Numbered from the stretch's first letter, positions 50,346 to 59,694 are shown. The stretch: DNA of 64,000 bases from an uncultured Acidimicrobiaceae bacterium (GCA_947259365.1 CAMYMC010000005.1:3651-67650), one strand, 5' to 3'. Made by a program: numbers and translations. Notes: a model not told the origin generated them from the sequence alone.

Positions 50346-51092
50346 ATGAGCGAGGCCAACGGCACAGCTCTGGATTTCGACCGGGTTGGCATGACCTATC
50401 CGGACGGCACTGAGTCGCTGCACGTCATCAGCTTCGGTCTCGACACCGGCGAGTTCGTCACCGTCGTCGGTCCCTCAGGGTGCGGCAAGTCGACGTTGCT
50501 GCGGCTGGCGTCCGGGCTGCTCAAGGAGACGGCGGGGGCCGTCAGGGTCGACCGCGACCGGCTCGGCTACGTCTTCCAGGACGCCACCTTGTTGCCGTGG
50601 CGAACCGTGCAGAAGAACGTCGAGCTCCTGGCCGAGCTCCACGGCCAGGACAGGGACGCGAGACGCCGCACCGCTGAGGAGGCGATCGAACTCGTCGGGC
50701 TGACCGGGTTCGAGAGGCACCACCCGAAGCGGCTCTCCGGGGGTATGAGGATGCGGGTCAGCCTCGCCCGGTCGCTCACCCTCGACCCGTCGGTGTTCCT
50801 CTTCGACGAGCCCTTCGGCGCGCTCGATGAGATCACGAGGAACCGGCTCAACGACGAGGTGCTGAGCCTCTTCGCCACGCGTGGGTTCGCCGGTCTCTTC
50901 ATCACGCACAACATCTTCGAGGCCATCTACATGTCGACCCGCGTTCTCGTGATGTCGGCGCGGCCGGGCCGGATCATCGCCGACTTCGACATCCCGTTCG
51001 GGTATCCGAGAGCCGACGACCTCCGGTTCCAGCCCGAGTTCGCCCAGATCGGCGCACGGGTGTCCGAGGCGCTGAGGCAGGCCTACGAATGA
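50346..51092 (+). CDS. ABC importer ATP-binding protein (SsuB/TauB-like)
   Basis: A 248-aa ATPase of the nitrate/sulfonate/taurine group. Walker A VVGPSGCGKSTLLRLASGLL, Q-loop YVFQDATLLPWRTVQKNVEL, signature LSGGMRMRVSLARSLTLDP, Walker B VFLFDEPFGALDEITRNRLN and H-loop LFITHNIFEAIYMS. The Gln-Asp-Ala-Thr-Leu-Leu-Pro-Trp segment is typical of this subgroup. ATG 50346 chosen; TTG 50325 nearer a TATCGT box is an alternative. It overlaps the permease by ATGA. Confidence 0.92.
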   Translation: MSEANGTALDFDRVGMTYPDGTESLHVISFGLDTGEFVTVVGPSGCGKSTLLRLASGLLKETAGAVRVDRDRLGYVFQDATLLPWRTVQKNVELLAELHGQDRDARRRTAEEAIELVGLTGFERHHPKRLSGGMRMRVSLARSLTLDPSVFLFDEPFGALDEITRNRLNDEVLSLFATRGFAGLFITHNIFEAIYMSTRVLVMSARPGRIIADFDIPFGYPRADDLRFQPEFAQIGARVSEALRQAYE

Positions 51093-52015
51093 GCACCGAG
51101 CCCATCGAAGCCCTCGAAGCCGTTCCGCTGATCACCGAGGACCCGGACCCGGTCGTTGCAGTCCACGTCGAGTCCCGATCGACGGCGTCGAAGGTGTTCG
51201 CCCGGCTTCGCCTGCTCTCAGCGCCGGCGGTCGTGTTCGCCGGGTTCATGGGGATCTGGTATCTGCTCTCGTGGCGGTACCTCCCGACGGTTCTCGGTCG
51301 CGCCTCGCCGCCCGAGTTCCTCCGCTCCATCATCCTCCCCTACCCCCACGACGTGGTGAACGTTGCGTTCCTCGACGCGACGAACCTCGGCGATCTCCTC
51401 TCTGGCCTGTGGCTCGACACGAGGCTGTCCACGTTCGGTTTGGGGATTTCGATCACCATCGGCCTGATCACGGCGATCGCGATGAGCCAGGCACGATGGA
51501 TCGAGCGGTCGTTCTATCCGTACGCGGTGTTTCTCCAGACCGTGCCGATCCTCGCCCTCGTGCCGCTCATCGGGCTCTTCTTGGGGTTCGGGTTCTCGGC
51601 ACGGCTCATCGTCGTTGTGATCATCTCCCTGTTCCCGATCATCACGAACACGCTCTTCGGGCTGAAATCTGCGGACCAGGGCCTCCACGACCTGTTCACT
51701 CTCCACACGAAATCGCGCTGGGTGCGGCTGCGCAAACTGCAGCTCCCGAATTCCATGCCGGCGATGTTCACCGGGTTCCAGATCTCGGCGGGCCTCTCCG
51801 TCATCGGCGCCATCGTCGGCGACTTCTTCTTCGGCCGGGGGGAGAAGGGGCTCGGCAACCTCATCGACCTCTACGCGAACCGGCTCCGCCCGGAAGAGCT
51901 GTGGGCGGCGGTGTTCTTCTCCACCGCGCTCGGCCTCACGGTCTTCATGATGTTCGGGTGGCTTCGCACCCGCCTCACCGCCCATTGGCACGAGTCCGGC
52001 GAGCCTGGGTCGTGA
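51089..52015 (+). CDS. ABC importer permease (SsuC/TauC-like)
   Basis: A 308-aa permease with five or six helices after a ~45-residue polar N-terminus. The first is LSAPAVVFAGFMGIWYLLSW. LSTFGLGISITIGLITAIAM and FLQTVPILALVPLIGLFLGF follow, and the EAA coupling loop lies around LHDLFTLHTKSRWVRLRKLQ with P-N-S-M-P. FTGFQISAGLSVIGAIVGDF is family-typical. The start overlaps the ATPase stop; the binding protein follows after 55 bp. Confidence 0.9.
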   Translation: MSTEPIEALEAVPLITEDPDPVVAVHVESRSTASKVFARLRLLSAPAVVFAGFMGIWYLLSWRYLPTVLGRASPPEFLRSIILPYPHDVVNVAFLDATNLGDLLSGLWLDTRLSTFGLGISITIGLITAIAMSQARWIERSFYPYAVFLQTVPILALVPLIGLFLGFGFSARLIVVVIISLFPIITNTLFGLKSADQGLHDLFTLHTKSRWVRLRKLQLPNSMPAMFTGFQISAGLSVIGAIVGDFFFGRGEKGLGNLIDLYANRLRPEELWAAVFFSTALGLTVFMMFGWLRTRLTAHWHESGEPGS

Positions 52016-52070
52016 GCCGACGTATCGAGATCTCGTCCACCAGGACGTGACCAGAAGGGAGACACCAACC

Positions 52071-53309
52071 ATGAGAGCAACGCACAGGGGTCTGCGGATC
52101 GCGGCGGTTCTTGCCGCGTTCACCTTGATCGCGGCAGCGTGCGGCGACGACGATGACACCGCGGCCACCACCGCGGCGACGACGGCGGCACCGGCGACGA
52201 CAGCGGCCCCCGCTACCACTGCGGCACCGGGCACGACCGCGGCCCCTGCCACCACTGCGGCACCGGGCACGACGGCGGCGCCGATGACCGGCGACCTGGC
52301 CATGTGCCCGAACCCGATCGTCTTCCAAACCGACTGGTTCCCCGAGTCGGAGCACGGAACGCTCTATCAGCTCACGGCAGGTGAAGGATCGATCGACCCC
52401 GACAGCGGCCGGTTCCAGGGCCCGCTGGCGGCGGATCCGAGCATCACGGTCGAGATCAGGGCGGGCGGCCCGTACATCGGCTTCCAGCCGACGACGCAGC
52501 TCATCTACTCCGACGACAGCATCTTCCTCGGGTACGTGTCGACGGACGAGCAGATCGCTCTCTTCGAGACCTCGCCGACGATCGGTGTGGTGACTCCGCT
52601 GGAGAAGAACCCGCAGATCCTCATGTGGGATCCCGCGACCTACCAGTTCGACTCGTTCTCGGACATCGGAGACTCGGGTGCGGTGGTCAATGTGTTCCCC
52701 GGCGGGTTCTACATCGACTACCTCGCCGAGACGGGTCAGATCAGCCGCGAGCAGTTCGACGGATCGTACGACGGATCCCCCACCCGGTTCATCGCCGAGG
52801 AGGGCGCGATCGTCCAGCAGGGCTTCGGAACCCAGGAGCCGTGGAACTACGAGAACATCTTCGAGGACTGGGGGAAGCCGGTCGACTTCCTGTTCATCCA
52901 CGACTCGGGGTGGGAGATCTACAGCCAGAACTTGGGGATCCGGCCCGACAAGCTCGACGACGCCGCCAAGGAATGCCTGCGGGCGCTCGTTCCGCTCGTC
53001 CAGCAGGCCGGGATCGACTTCATGGACGATCCGGGCCCGGTCAACGCGGCGATCTTGCAGGCCGTCGAGGACTTGGCGAGCTTCTGGGAGCTCTCTCCCG
53101 AGAGCGTTCTCAACACGGTCAAGGTGATGGACGATGAGGGCATCATCGCCAACGGACCCGACGGCATCATCGGCAACTACGACCTGGACCGCGTCCAGGA
53201 CCTGATCGACCAGGCGCTGGCGATCGGCCCTCCGGTCTTCGACGCCGAGGGCGTGACGCCAGAAGATCTCGTGACGAACGAGTTCATCGACCCGACGATC
53301 GGACGCTGA
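52071..53309 (+). CDS. ABC importer substrate-binding lipoprotein (NMT1/THI5-like)
   Basis: A 412-aa extracytoplasmic lipoprotein. The signal peptide ends AAFTLIAAAC (Cys 24), then an acidic patch GDDDD and a flexible linker of six (A/G)TTAAP-type repeats (residues ~30-71). The binding domain starts CPNPIVFQTDWFPESEHGTL and contains GGPYIGFQPTTQLIYSDDS, the usual N-terminal lobe of NMT1/THI5-like proteins that take up thiamine-, riboflavin- or pyrimidine-like and sulfonate/urea-type ligands. The ribosome site AAGGGAGA precedes the ATG at 52071. It completes the importer; the CodA-like amidohydrolase follows. Confidence 0.88.
   Translation: MRATHRGLRIAAVLAAFTLIAAACGDDDDTAATTAATTAAPATTAAPATTAAPGTTAAPATTAAPGTTAAPMTGDLAMCPNPIVFQTDWFPESEHGTLYQLTAGEGSIDPDSGRFQGPLAADPSITVEIRAGGPYIGFQPTTQLIYSDDSIFLGYVSTDEQIALFETSPTIGVVTPLEKNPQILMWDPATYQFDSFSDIGDSGAVVNVFPGGFYIDYLAETGQISREQFDGSYDGSPTRFIAEEGAIVQQGFGTQEPWNYENIFEDWGKPVDFLFIHDSGWEIYSQNLGIRPDKLDDAAKECLRALVPLVQQAGIDFMDDPGPVNAAILQAVEDLASFWELSPESVLNTVKVMDDEGIIANGPDGIIGNYDLDRVQDLIDQALAIGPPVFDAEGVTPEDLVTNEFIDPTIGR
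52158..52283 (+). repeat. In-frame 18-bp tandem repeat in the lipoprotein linker
   Basis: Six imperfect copies of an 18-bp unit encoding (A/G)TTAAP lie directly after the acidic patch. Such a linker probably holds the binding domain away from the membrane. Confidence 0.85.
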
Positions 53310-53333
53310 TCGCGTAGACGGCGAGACCGAGCG

Positions 53334-53361
53334 GACGCCCCGGGCTTCGGCCCGGGGCGTC
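53334..53361 (+). terminator. Rho-independent-type hairpin
   Basis: GACGCCCCGGGC pairs perfectly with GCCCGGGGCGTC around a TTCG tetraloop, 24 bp after the importer operon stop. Confidence 0.85.
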
Positions 53362-53464
53362 TCGCGTGATCGCGGCGTCGCGACGGCCGGCCGGCACGAC
53401 CGATCGGCGGCGCCGACTGCACCCGGGGTAGCCTGGCGGCGCCCCTTCGAGGAGAGGAGACGAG

Positions 53465-54688
53465 ATGGGTGACCTCCTGCTGCGCGACGGCATCCTGGCC
53501 GACGGCAGCCGCGTCGACATCGCCATTGCGGACTCGGTGATTTCCAGCGTTGACCCGACCGGGACCGCGGGCGGCGACACCGCTGAGGTCGTCGACCTCG
53601 AGGGCCGCCTCGTCCTCGGCGCGTTCGGGGAGCCTCACGCCCACCTCGACAAGGCCTTCCTCGCCGACGTCCTCCTGAACCCTGCCGGTGACCTCGACGG
53701 GGCGGTTCACGTCATGCGGTCGAATTGGCACCGGGTCCCCATCGACGACGTCGTCGAGCGGGCCGAGCGCGCCGTCCGCAAGCTCGTCGCTTCGGGGACG
53801 ACGGCGATCCGCACCCACGCCGACACCACCCCCGAGGGCGGCCTGAAATCCGTAGAAGCGCTCGTCGAGGTGCGCCGCAGAGTGGCCGGTCTGGCCGACA
53901 TGCAGGTCGTGACGATGGCCTACCCGGTGTCGGGGCCCGACGGTGACGTGTCGCGCAACCAGCTCGAACAGGGCATCGCCCTGGGCACCGACCTCGTCGG
54001 CGGAGCTCCCCACCTCGAGGACGATCCCTCGATGGCGATGGCCGTTGCCCTCGAGACCGCCGCGGCGGGCGGGGTGGCGGTGGATCTCCACATGGACGAG
54101 GTTCTCGATGCGGGTGTCCAGTACCTCGAGGAACTGGCCCGGCTCACCGAGGCCGCGGGGCTCGGCGGCAGGGTCACCGCGTCGCACTGCGTCAGTCACG
54201 GCCTGCTGCCGCCTGAGGAGCAGCGGGAGGTGGGTCGGGCGCTGGCCGATGCGGGGGTGGGCCTGGTGACGCTGCCCCGGACGAACTTGTACCTCCAGGC
54301 CCGGGGCATCCAGACCGCGCCTCCCCGGGGGCTTGCCGGGGTGAGGGCGCTGCTCGACACCGGGGTCACGGTCGCCGCCGGAGCCGACAACGTGCAGGAT
54401 CCGTTCTACGTCATCGGCAAGTGCGACGCGCTGGAGACGGCGTCGCTGCTCATCTCCACCGCCCATCTCGGCGTGGACGAGGCGGCGGAGCTCATCGGCC
54501 CGGGGACGAGGCGCGTGCTCGGGCTCCCCGCTGCCGAGGTCGCTCCGGGGTCGCCGGCCGAACTCGTCGCGATCGCCGCCGCATCTGTTCGCGAAGCCAT
54601 CGCAGAGCAGCCGGAAGACCGGATCGTCGTCCACGCCGGGCGGGTCGTCGCCCGCACGACCGTCGACTCCTGGGTTGCGACGGCCTGA
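53465..54688 (+). CDS. Amidohydrolase (cytosine-deaminase CodA-like)
   Basis: A 407-aa metal hydrolase. Metal motifs are GEPHAHLDKAFLADVLL, VDLHMDEVLDAGVQYLEE, VTASHCVSHGLLPPEEQ and TVAAGADNVQDPFYVIGKCD, the same places as in CodA (PH-x-HLD, H-x-DE, SH, D-x-DPWY). It hydrolyses the amino or amide bond of a pyrimidine-, creatinine- or melamine-like ring. TAGCCT lies ~30 nt upstream and GAGGAGAGGAG precedes the ATG. Its place after the importer suggests it acts on the imported compound. Confidence 0.85.
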   Translation: MGDLLLRDGILADGSRVDIAIADSVISSVDPTGTAGGDTAEVVDLEGRLVLGAFGEPHAHLDKAFLADVLLNPAGDLDGAVHVMRSNWHRVPIDDVVERAERAVRKLVASGTTAIRTHADTTPEGGLKSVEALVEVRRRVAGLADMQVVTMAYPVSGPDGDVSRNQLEQGIALGTDLVGGAPHLEDDPSMAMAVALETAAAGGVAVDLHMDEVLDAGVQYLEELARLTEAAGLGGRVTASHCVSHGLLPPEEQREVGRALADAGVGLVTLPRTNLYLQARGIQTAPPRGLAGVRALLDTGVTVAAGADNVQDPFYVIGKCDALETASLLISTAHLGVDEAAELIGPGTRRVLGLPAAEVAPGSPAELVAIAAASVREAIAEQPEDRIVVHAGRVVARTTVDSWVATA

Positions 54689-54739
54689 GGCTCGGCCCGG
54701 ATCGGCGCCCGGTGCGGGAGGGCTACCGTCGCCGGGGCA

Positions 54740-55870
54740 TCACCACCAGCCGTCGGTGACGGCGGCCAGCAGCCCGTCCCTACCGGCGCCAGCGAGGCCC
54801 CACGCCGCGACGGTGCGCCCCTCGGCGCGATAGTCGCGGCCAGCCGCGGCCGACGCGATCGCGATGAGGCCGTCGATGACCGGTACCTCGACGTCGAGCT
54901 CGCCGGCGATCGAGGACCCGAGGTTCAGCGAGTAGGGGACGTCTTCGGCGATGAAGCGGTGCTCGAGCGCGTCCGGTCCGCACTGGAACTCGGTGGCGAC
55001 GAGCGTGCTGGCGTGGATCGTGGCGTGGATCGTCTCCCGTCTCCGGTCGACGAGGCCCTGCTCGACGAGGAAGTCCTCGTACGTCTTGTCGACGGGCAGG
55101 TCGAGGGCGGCTCGCATCGCGGTGTACTCGTGGTCGACGGCTCCGATGACGTTGGCGACGGCGGGTGAGGCACCCTCACCCCAGAGCAGCATCGTCCCGG
55201 TGGTGCCCTGGGCGCGCCCGAGGTTCGTCACCATCGTTGCGACGTGGTCGATGGCGTTGAAGTTCAACAGCACGGTCTCCCAAGCGTTGTGCGCCGGAGC
55301 CACCCAGGGCCAGATCTGCGCCGCCACGCCGGCGACCTCGTCGGTCGCGGAAGTGGGTAGTCCGGCGACGTACGTCCCACCCGTCTTGCGCATCGTCGAC
55401 ACGCTGCCCGGACCCGCGACGAACGCGCCGCCGTAGGGGAGCGAGTTCGTCTCCCCCGACAGCACCGCCGGCCGCCGACCGACATCGCGCAGCGCAGAGA
55501 TCATCGTGAATGCGCCGCCGCCTTCGCCGACCCACAGGACCATCTGGCCGTCCTCGAGCACCGGAGCGAGCAGGTCGGCGAAAGGCCGGTGGCCGAACGA
55601 CGGGACGGAGACGATCACGACGGAGGCTCCGGTGACGGCGGCAGCCGGGTCGGTGGATGTCCCGGCCACGGGAGCGAAGCGAACGCCGAGTTCGGGCTGC
55701 TCCCGCACGGTGATGTTGATCCCGCCCGCCTCCTCGACGGGGGCGAGGTTCGCGGCGAACCGCGGCAAGTCGGCGACCGTGACGTCGACGCCGGCCAGGC
55801 CGAGTTCGGCGGCGGTGGTGAGGGCACCACCTCCGGTTCCCAGCACCACGACCCGATCCAGCTCAGTCAT
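54740..55870 (-). CDS. NAD(P)-dependent opine dehydrogenase-like protein, copy 3
   Basis: A 376-aa octopine/nopaline-dehydrogenase-family oxidoreductase. The N-terminal Rossmann start is RVVVLGTGGGALTTAAELGL, with the Asp of VTVADLPRF for NAD. The family C-terminal domain has the His in LLNFNAIDHVATMVTNLGRA and LLWGEGASPAVANVIGAVDH. ATG 55870 opens MTELDRVVV and overlaps the previous gene by 8 bp. These enzymes reductively condense an amino acid with a 2-oxoacid, or run the reverse. It is last of three. Confidence 0.85.
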   Translation of the reverse strand: MTELDRVVVLGTGGGALTTAAELGLAGVDVTVADLPRFAANLAPVEEAGGINITVREQPELGVRFAPVAGTSTDPAAAVTGASVVIVSVPSFGHRPFADLLAPVLEDGQMVLWVGEGGGAFTMISALRDVGRRPAVLSGETNSLPYGGAFVAGPGSVSTMRKTGGTYVAGLPTSATDEVAGVAAQIWPWVAPAHNAWETVLLNFNAIDHVATMVTNLGRAQGTTGTMLLWGEGASPAVANVIGAVDHEYTAMRAALDLPVDKTYEDFLVEQGLVDRRRETIHATIHASTLVATEFQCGPDALEHRFIAEDVPYSLNLGSSIAGELDVEVPVIDGLIAIASAAAGRDYRAEGRTVAAWGLAGAGRDGLLAAVTDGWW

Positions 55871-56999
55871 CTCCAGCGTCCTTCCCTTCGAGTTCTCCCG
55901 TCCGTACATACCGCACGAGCCCGTCCCGATCGGCTCCGGCGAGCCCGACGTCCGCGACCGTTCGGCCTCCGGCCCGGAACGGCTCGGCGCACATCGCTTC
56001 GGCGAGGTCGACGGTTCCGTCGATCACCGGCGTCTCGACACCGAGGGCCCGACCCAGCGACGAGGCGAGGACGAGACAGTACGCCACCTCGAGGGCGACC
56101 CGGTCCCGAAGCGCGGCGGCATCCCCGGAGGGCCGGTAGCTGCGGGTGATGCCGCCGGCGCGCATGACCTCGTACAGGCCCCCGGCGTCGGGGGCGAGGC
56201 CCTGGGCGATGAGGAAGTCGCGGTAGCGGCGCTGGTCGCGGTGGCCCAGCGCCCGGCGCAGCTCGAGGAGCTCTCCGTCGAGGCTCTCGATCAGACGGAC
56301 GACGCCCGGCGTCGCTCCCTCTCCCCAGAAGAGGACGCCGCCGGGCCTGGCTTCCAGCTTCGCCGCGCTCGTGAGCGCGACCGGGACCGTGTCGATGGCG
56401 TCGTAGTTGATGAGCACCGTCTCCCACACCGTCTCGGCCGGCTCGGCGTAGGGCCATAGCGCGGCGACGATCTCCATCAGCCCGGCAGTCCGGGTCGCAG
56501 GCAGCGCTGCGGCGAGGACGCCTCCCGTCTTGTGTGACGCGAGCACCGAGCCGGGTCCGGCGGGGCGGGCCATGTAGGGGAGGCAGTTGGTCTCACCAAC
56601 GACGAGGTCGGTTCGCCCCGCCGCCCTGGCGGCGTCCCATGCCACGAGCGCACCGCCGCCTTCGCCGACGAAGAGCAGGGTGGCACCCGGCTCGAGATGG
56701 GGGAGCACCTCGTCGACGAAGCGTCGATGCGCGTGGGTCGGGACGCTGATCGCCACGAGCCCGGCGCCTGCCACCGCATCCTCGACCCCTGCCGCCGCTC
56801 GCACCGGCACGGTCTCTTCGCCGGCCCAGCTCGAGACGAGGGTCACGCCTCCGCGGCGGCGCACCGCGTCGACCTGGTCGACGAACTCGGCGAGATCGCC
56901 CAGCCGCACCACCCAGCCGCTGCCGGCGAGCTCGGCGGCCACGGCAAGGCCGCCAGGGCCGGTGCCGAGAACGGCGGCGGTGGTGGTGGGCACGGTCAT
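55863..56999 (-). CDS. NAD(P)-dependent opine dehydrogenase-like protein, copy 2
   Basis: A 378-aa paralogue of its two neighbours: AAVLGTGPGGLAVAAELAGS, GEGGGALVAWDAARAAGRTD, VGETNCLPYMARPAGPGSVL, TVWETVLINYDAIDTVPVAL, then FWGEGATPGVVRLIESLDGE. The His of the catalytic dyad in the other copies (NAIDHVA) reads DAIDTVP here, so Thr replaces His. It may be catalytically altered. It overlaps both neighbours (4 and 8 bp). Confidence 0.85.
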   Translation of the reverse strand: MTVPTTTAAVLGTGPGGLAVAAELAGSGWVVRLGDLAEFVDQVDAVRRRGGVTLVSSWAGEETVPVRAAAGVEDAVAGAGLVAISVPTHAHRRFVDEVLPHLEPGATLLFVGEGGGALVAWDAARAAGRTDLVVGETNCLPYMARPAGPGSVLASHKTGGVLAAALPATRTAGLMEIVAALWPYAEPAETVWETVLINYDAIDTVPVALTSAAKLEARPGGVLFWGEGATPGVVRLIESLDGELLELRRALGHRDQRRYRDFLIAQGLAPDAGGLYEVMRAGGITRSYRPSGDAAALRDRVALEVAYCLVLASSLGRALGVETPVIDGTVDLAEAMCAEPFRAGGRTVADVGLAGADRDGLVRYVRTGELEGKDAGDD

Positions 57000-58105
57000 A
57001 GCGGGAACTCGCCGGTCGACGAGAACCGGGAGAGCCCGGCGGCGTCGAGGCCACCGAGGCCGAGGCGGTCGAGGGTCCGTCCCTCGGTGCGGAAGTCGCG
57101 CCCCGCCATCGCCGACGTGAGGGCGATGAGCGCGTCGATGACTGGTGTCGGGGTGGCGGTCGCCCGGCCGAGTGAGGAGGCGAGGACGAGCGCGTACGGC
57201 ACGTCTTCTGTGATGTAGCGGGTGTCGAGGCCACCGTCGGATGCCGTCGGTGCGTAGCCGGTGACGAGGCGGCTGGCCATCATCGTCTCGTAGAGGTCGG
57301 GGCCGACGTCGGGGGCGAAGCCCTGGGCGACGAGGAAGTCGCGATAACGCCTCCGGTCGGACATGCCGAGGGCCACGCGAATCGCGAGCAACTCGCCGTC
57401 GACCGCCTCGATCGCCCGGACGATTGCGGGTGTGGCACCTTCACCCCACAACAGCATGCCCCCGGCTCGGTTCTCGAGGGTCGAGGCGTTCCCGACCATC
57501 GTCGCTACGTGATCGATGGCGTTGTAGTTGACGAGCACGGTCTCCCACACCGATGCCGCCGCTGAGATGTACTCCCACACGTCGCCGACCAGCGTGAGGA
57601 GCGGGGCCGTGCTCGATGCTGGCAGCCCGGCGACCATCACTCCCCCCGATTTGCGAAAGACCGTCACCTTCCCCGGTCCCGCCGGGCGCGCCAAGTACGG
57701 CAGGGTGTTGGCCTCGCCGACGATCACCCCCGGCTTGGTGGCGGCGAGGAGCGCTCTCCGGGCGACGATCGAGCCGCTGCCCTCCCCGAGGAACAGCACC
57801 GCCTGGCCGTCGTCGAGCAGGGCGGCCAGGGCGTCGGAGAACGGCTCGTGACCGAAGCACGGCACGACGACGACGACGAGCGTCGCGTCGGCGACGGCGG
57901 CGGCAAGGTCCTCGGCAACCCCGACCGGCTCGAGCGACACGCCGTGCCAGTCCGACGTCACCGCCACGGCTCCGGCTTCCCGGACCGGGTTCAGGTTCTG
58001 ACGGAACTGGGGGAGGTCGGCGAGCATGGTGTCGCGGCCGGAGCGAGACAGCTCGGCGGCAACAGCGAGGGCACCCGCCCCCGAGCCGAGCACCGCGACC
58101 TTCAT
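56996..58105 (-). CDS. NAD(P)-dependent opine dehydrogenase-like protein, copy 1
   Basis: A 369-aa paralogue starting the tandem trio: KVAVLGSGAGALAVAAELSR, TMLADLPQFRQNLNPVREAG, VGEANTLPYLARPAGPGKVT, SVWETVLVNYNAIDHVATMV, LLWGEGATPAIVRAIEAVDG and a C-terminal EDVPYALVLASSLGRA. ATG preceded by GAGGGG, and TAGAGT at ~25-30 nt on the minus strand. Keeps the His of the dyad, unlike copy 2. Confidence 0.87.
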   Translation of the reverse strand: MKVAVLGSGAGALAVAAELSRSGRDTMLADLPQFRQNLNPVREAGAVAVTSDWHGVSLEPVGVAEDLAAAVADATLVVVVVPCFGHEPFSDALAALLDDGQAVLFLGEGSGSIVARRALLAATKPGVIVGEANTLPYLARPAGPGKVTVFRKSGGVMVAGLPASSTAPLLTLVGDVWEYISAAASVWETVLVNYNAIDHVATMVGNASTLENRAGGMLLWGEGATPAIVRAIEAVDGELLAIRVALGMSDRRRYRDFLVAQGFAPDVGPDLYETMMASRLVTGYAPTASDGGLDTRYITEDVPYALVLASSLGRATATPTPVIDALIALTSAMAGRDFRTEGRTLDRLGLGGLDAAGLSRFSSTGEFPL

Positions 58106-58242
58106 GGACCCCTCATCGTCTGCGAGCGACTCACTCTACGCGACGGGCGGGCCGGTCCGTCATGGCGCGGTGGCCGGAGCGAGGCCCCGGCCCGGCGTCT
58201 ACATTCGTGGCAGCGTCGACGAGAGGCTGGGAGGTAGACGCT

Positions 58243-59694
58243 ATGGACATCATCTCCGTGTTTCGCCGGTCGGCGCGCCGGCATGCCGACCGGCCGTTCC
58301 TCAGCGATGCGGCGGAGTCGGTCACATACGGCGAGGCGAATCGCCGCACGGACACCATCGCCGCGGAGCTCGTGCGACGCGGGATCACCGACGGCGCGAC
58401 GCTCGGGCTCTCGTCGCCGGATTGCGTGGGGCTGTGGCTCGCCATCATCGGGTGCTGGAAGGCGGGTGCACTCCCCGGTCTCATCGACGCCCGCACCGGC
58501 GCCGACGATCTCCCCTACTTCGTCGGCGACGTCGGGGCGTCCCTCGTCGTGGCCCAGCCCGAGCTGCACGCCGGGCTGCGCGGCGCAGGGGCCGGAGACG
58601 TCGTCGGCTTCGAGGCGCTCGAGGACGGTGGCGACGCGGCGCCGCCGGACCGGCACGGGCCGGAGGCCCCCCTCTACCTCTCCTACACGTCCGGCACCAC
58701 GGGCGCTCCGAAAGGGGCAGTGCTCCCTTCCGAGCCCGTGACGCTCGGGACCGCGGTCATCGCCGAGCGCCTCGGGCTGGGGCGTGACGATTCACTGCTC
58801 GCGACGACGCCGATCTCGAGCAGCTTCCAGCTCGTCGCCGCGCTCATGCCCGCCCTCCACGTCGGAGCCTCGATCGGGCTCGTCGCCGGGCGCTCCATCG
58901 ACGAGATGTGGGATACCGCCCTTGCGGCGCGGTCCACCGTCCTCGTCGCCTACCCACTGACGCTCGCCGACATCGTCAACCACGAGAAGGCGACCCGGGA
59001 GGCGTCGCCGTTCCGGCTCGCCCTCTCCGGGGGGTCGCCCCTCGCCCCTCGCATCAAGCGCGACTACCGGGAGCGGCTCGGGATCCACCTCCTCGAGAGC
59101 TACGGGCAGAGCGAGCTCGGCGGCTTCATGGCGATGGGAAGCGAGGCCGACGGCGATCGAGCCCTCGCCGGGTTCGTCGGTCGATCGCTGCCCGATCGCC
59201 TCGCCTACGTCGGCGGTCCTGATGCCGCCGAGTTACCGGTGGGCGAGATCGGCGAGGTCCTCGTGACGCACGGCTTCTTCACCGAGTACCGCAACAAGCC
59301 GGAGAAGACAGCCGAGACGAAGGCCCAGGGGGTCCTCCACACCGGCGACCTGGCGTACTCCGACGACGACGGGTATCTCAAGGTCATGGGCCGCACCGCC
59401 GAGGGGGACCGGGCGAAGCGGAGAGGGGGCTTCCTGCGCGAAATCGAGGACGCCTTCTACGAGCACCCCGCCGTGTTGCACGCCACGGTCGTCGAAGGCG
59501 CAAGCGGCGACATCGAGGCCTTCGTCGAGTTCCTCGGGGGCCACGACACCCCCGTCACCGCACTCCAGGACTTCGCCGTCCAGGACCTCCCCGACGGGCT
59601 CGTCCCTCAGAGGACCACGCGCCTCGACAAGATGCCGCGCTCGTTCAGCGGCAAGGCGGACCGGCTCACTCTCTCGGCCCGGGTCGGCGCCTGA
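58243..59694 (+). CDS. Acyl-CoA ligase (AMP-forming, ANL superfamily)
   Basis: A 483-aa short ANL ligase. YLSYTSGTTGAPKGAVLPSE is the phosphate loop, LLESYGQSELGGFMAMGSEA is A5, LHTGDLAYSDDDGYLKVMGR is A7, and the C-terminal Lys lies in PRSFSGKADRLTLS. It is shorter than fatty-acid ligases and could act on a small or aromatic acid. The ATG at 58243 has GGGAGG ~8 nt upstream; longer open frame is rejected. It is divergent from the opine-dehydrogenase trio and precedes the monooxygenase. Confidence 0.88.
   Translation: MDIISVFRRSARRHADRPFLSDAAESVTYGEANRRTDTIAAELVRRGITDGATLGLSSPDCVGLWLAIIGCWKAGALPGLIDARTGADDLPYFVGDVGASLVVAQPELHAGLRGAGAGDVVGFEALEDGGDAAPPDRHGPEAPLYLSYTSGTTGAPKGAVLPSEPVTLGTAVIAERLGLGRDDSLLATTPISSSFQLVAALMPALHVGASIGLVAGRSIDEMWDTALAARSTVLVAYPLTLADIVNHEKATREASPFRLALSGGSPLAPRIKRDYRERLGIHLLESYGQSELGGFMAMGSEADGDRALAGFVGRSLPDRLAYVGGPDAAELPVGEIGEVLVTHGFFTEYRNKPEKTAETKAQGVLHTGDLAYSDDDGYLKVMGRTAEGDRAKRRGGFLREIEDAFYEHPAVLHATVVEGASGDIEAFVEFLGGHDTPVTALQDFAVQDLPDGLVPQRTTRLDKMPRSFSGKADRLTLSARVGA

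Noticed and set aside
52158-52283. Tandem repeat as a CRISPR or non-coding repeat
   Set aside because: It is in frame, has no spacers, and encodes a common lipoprotein linker.
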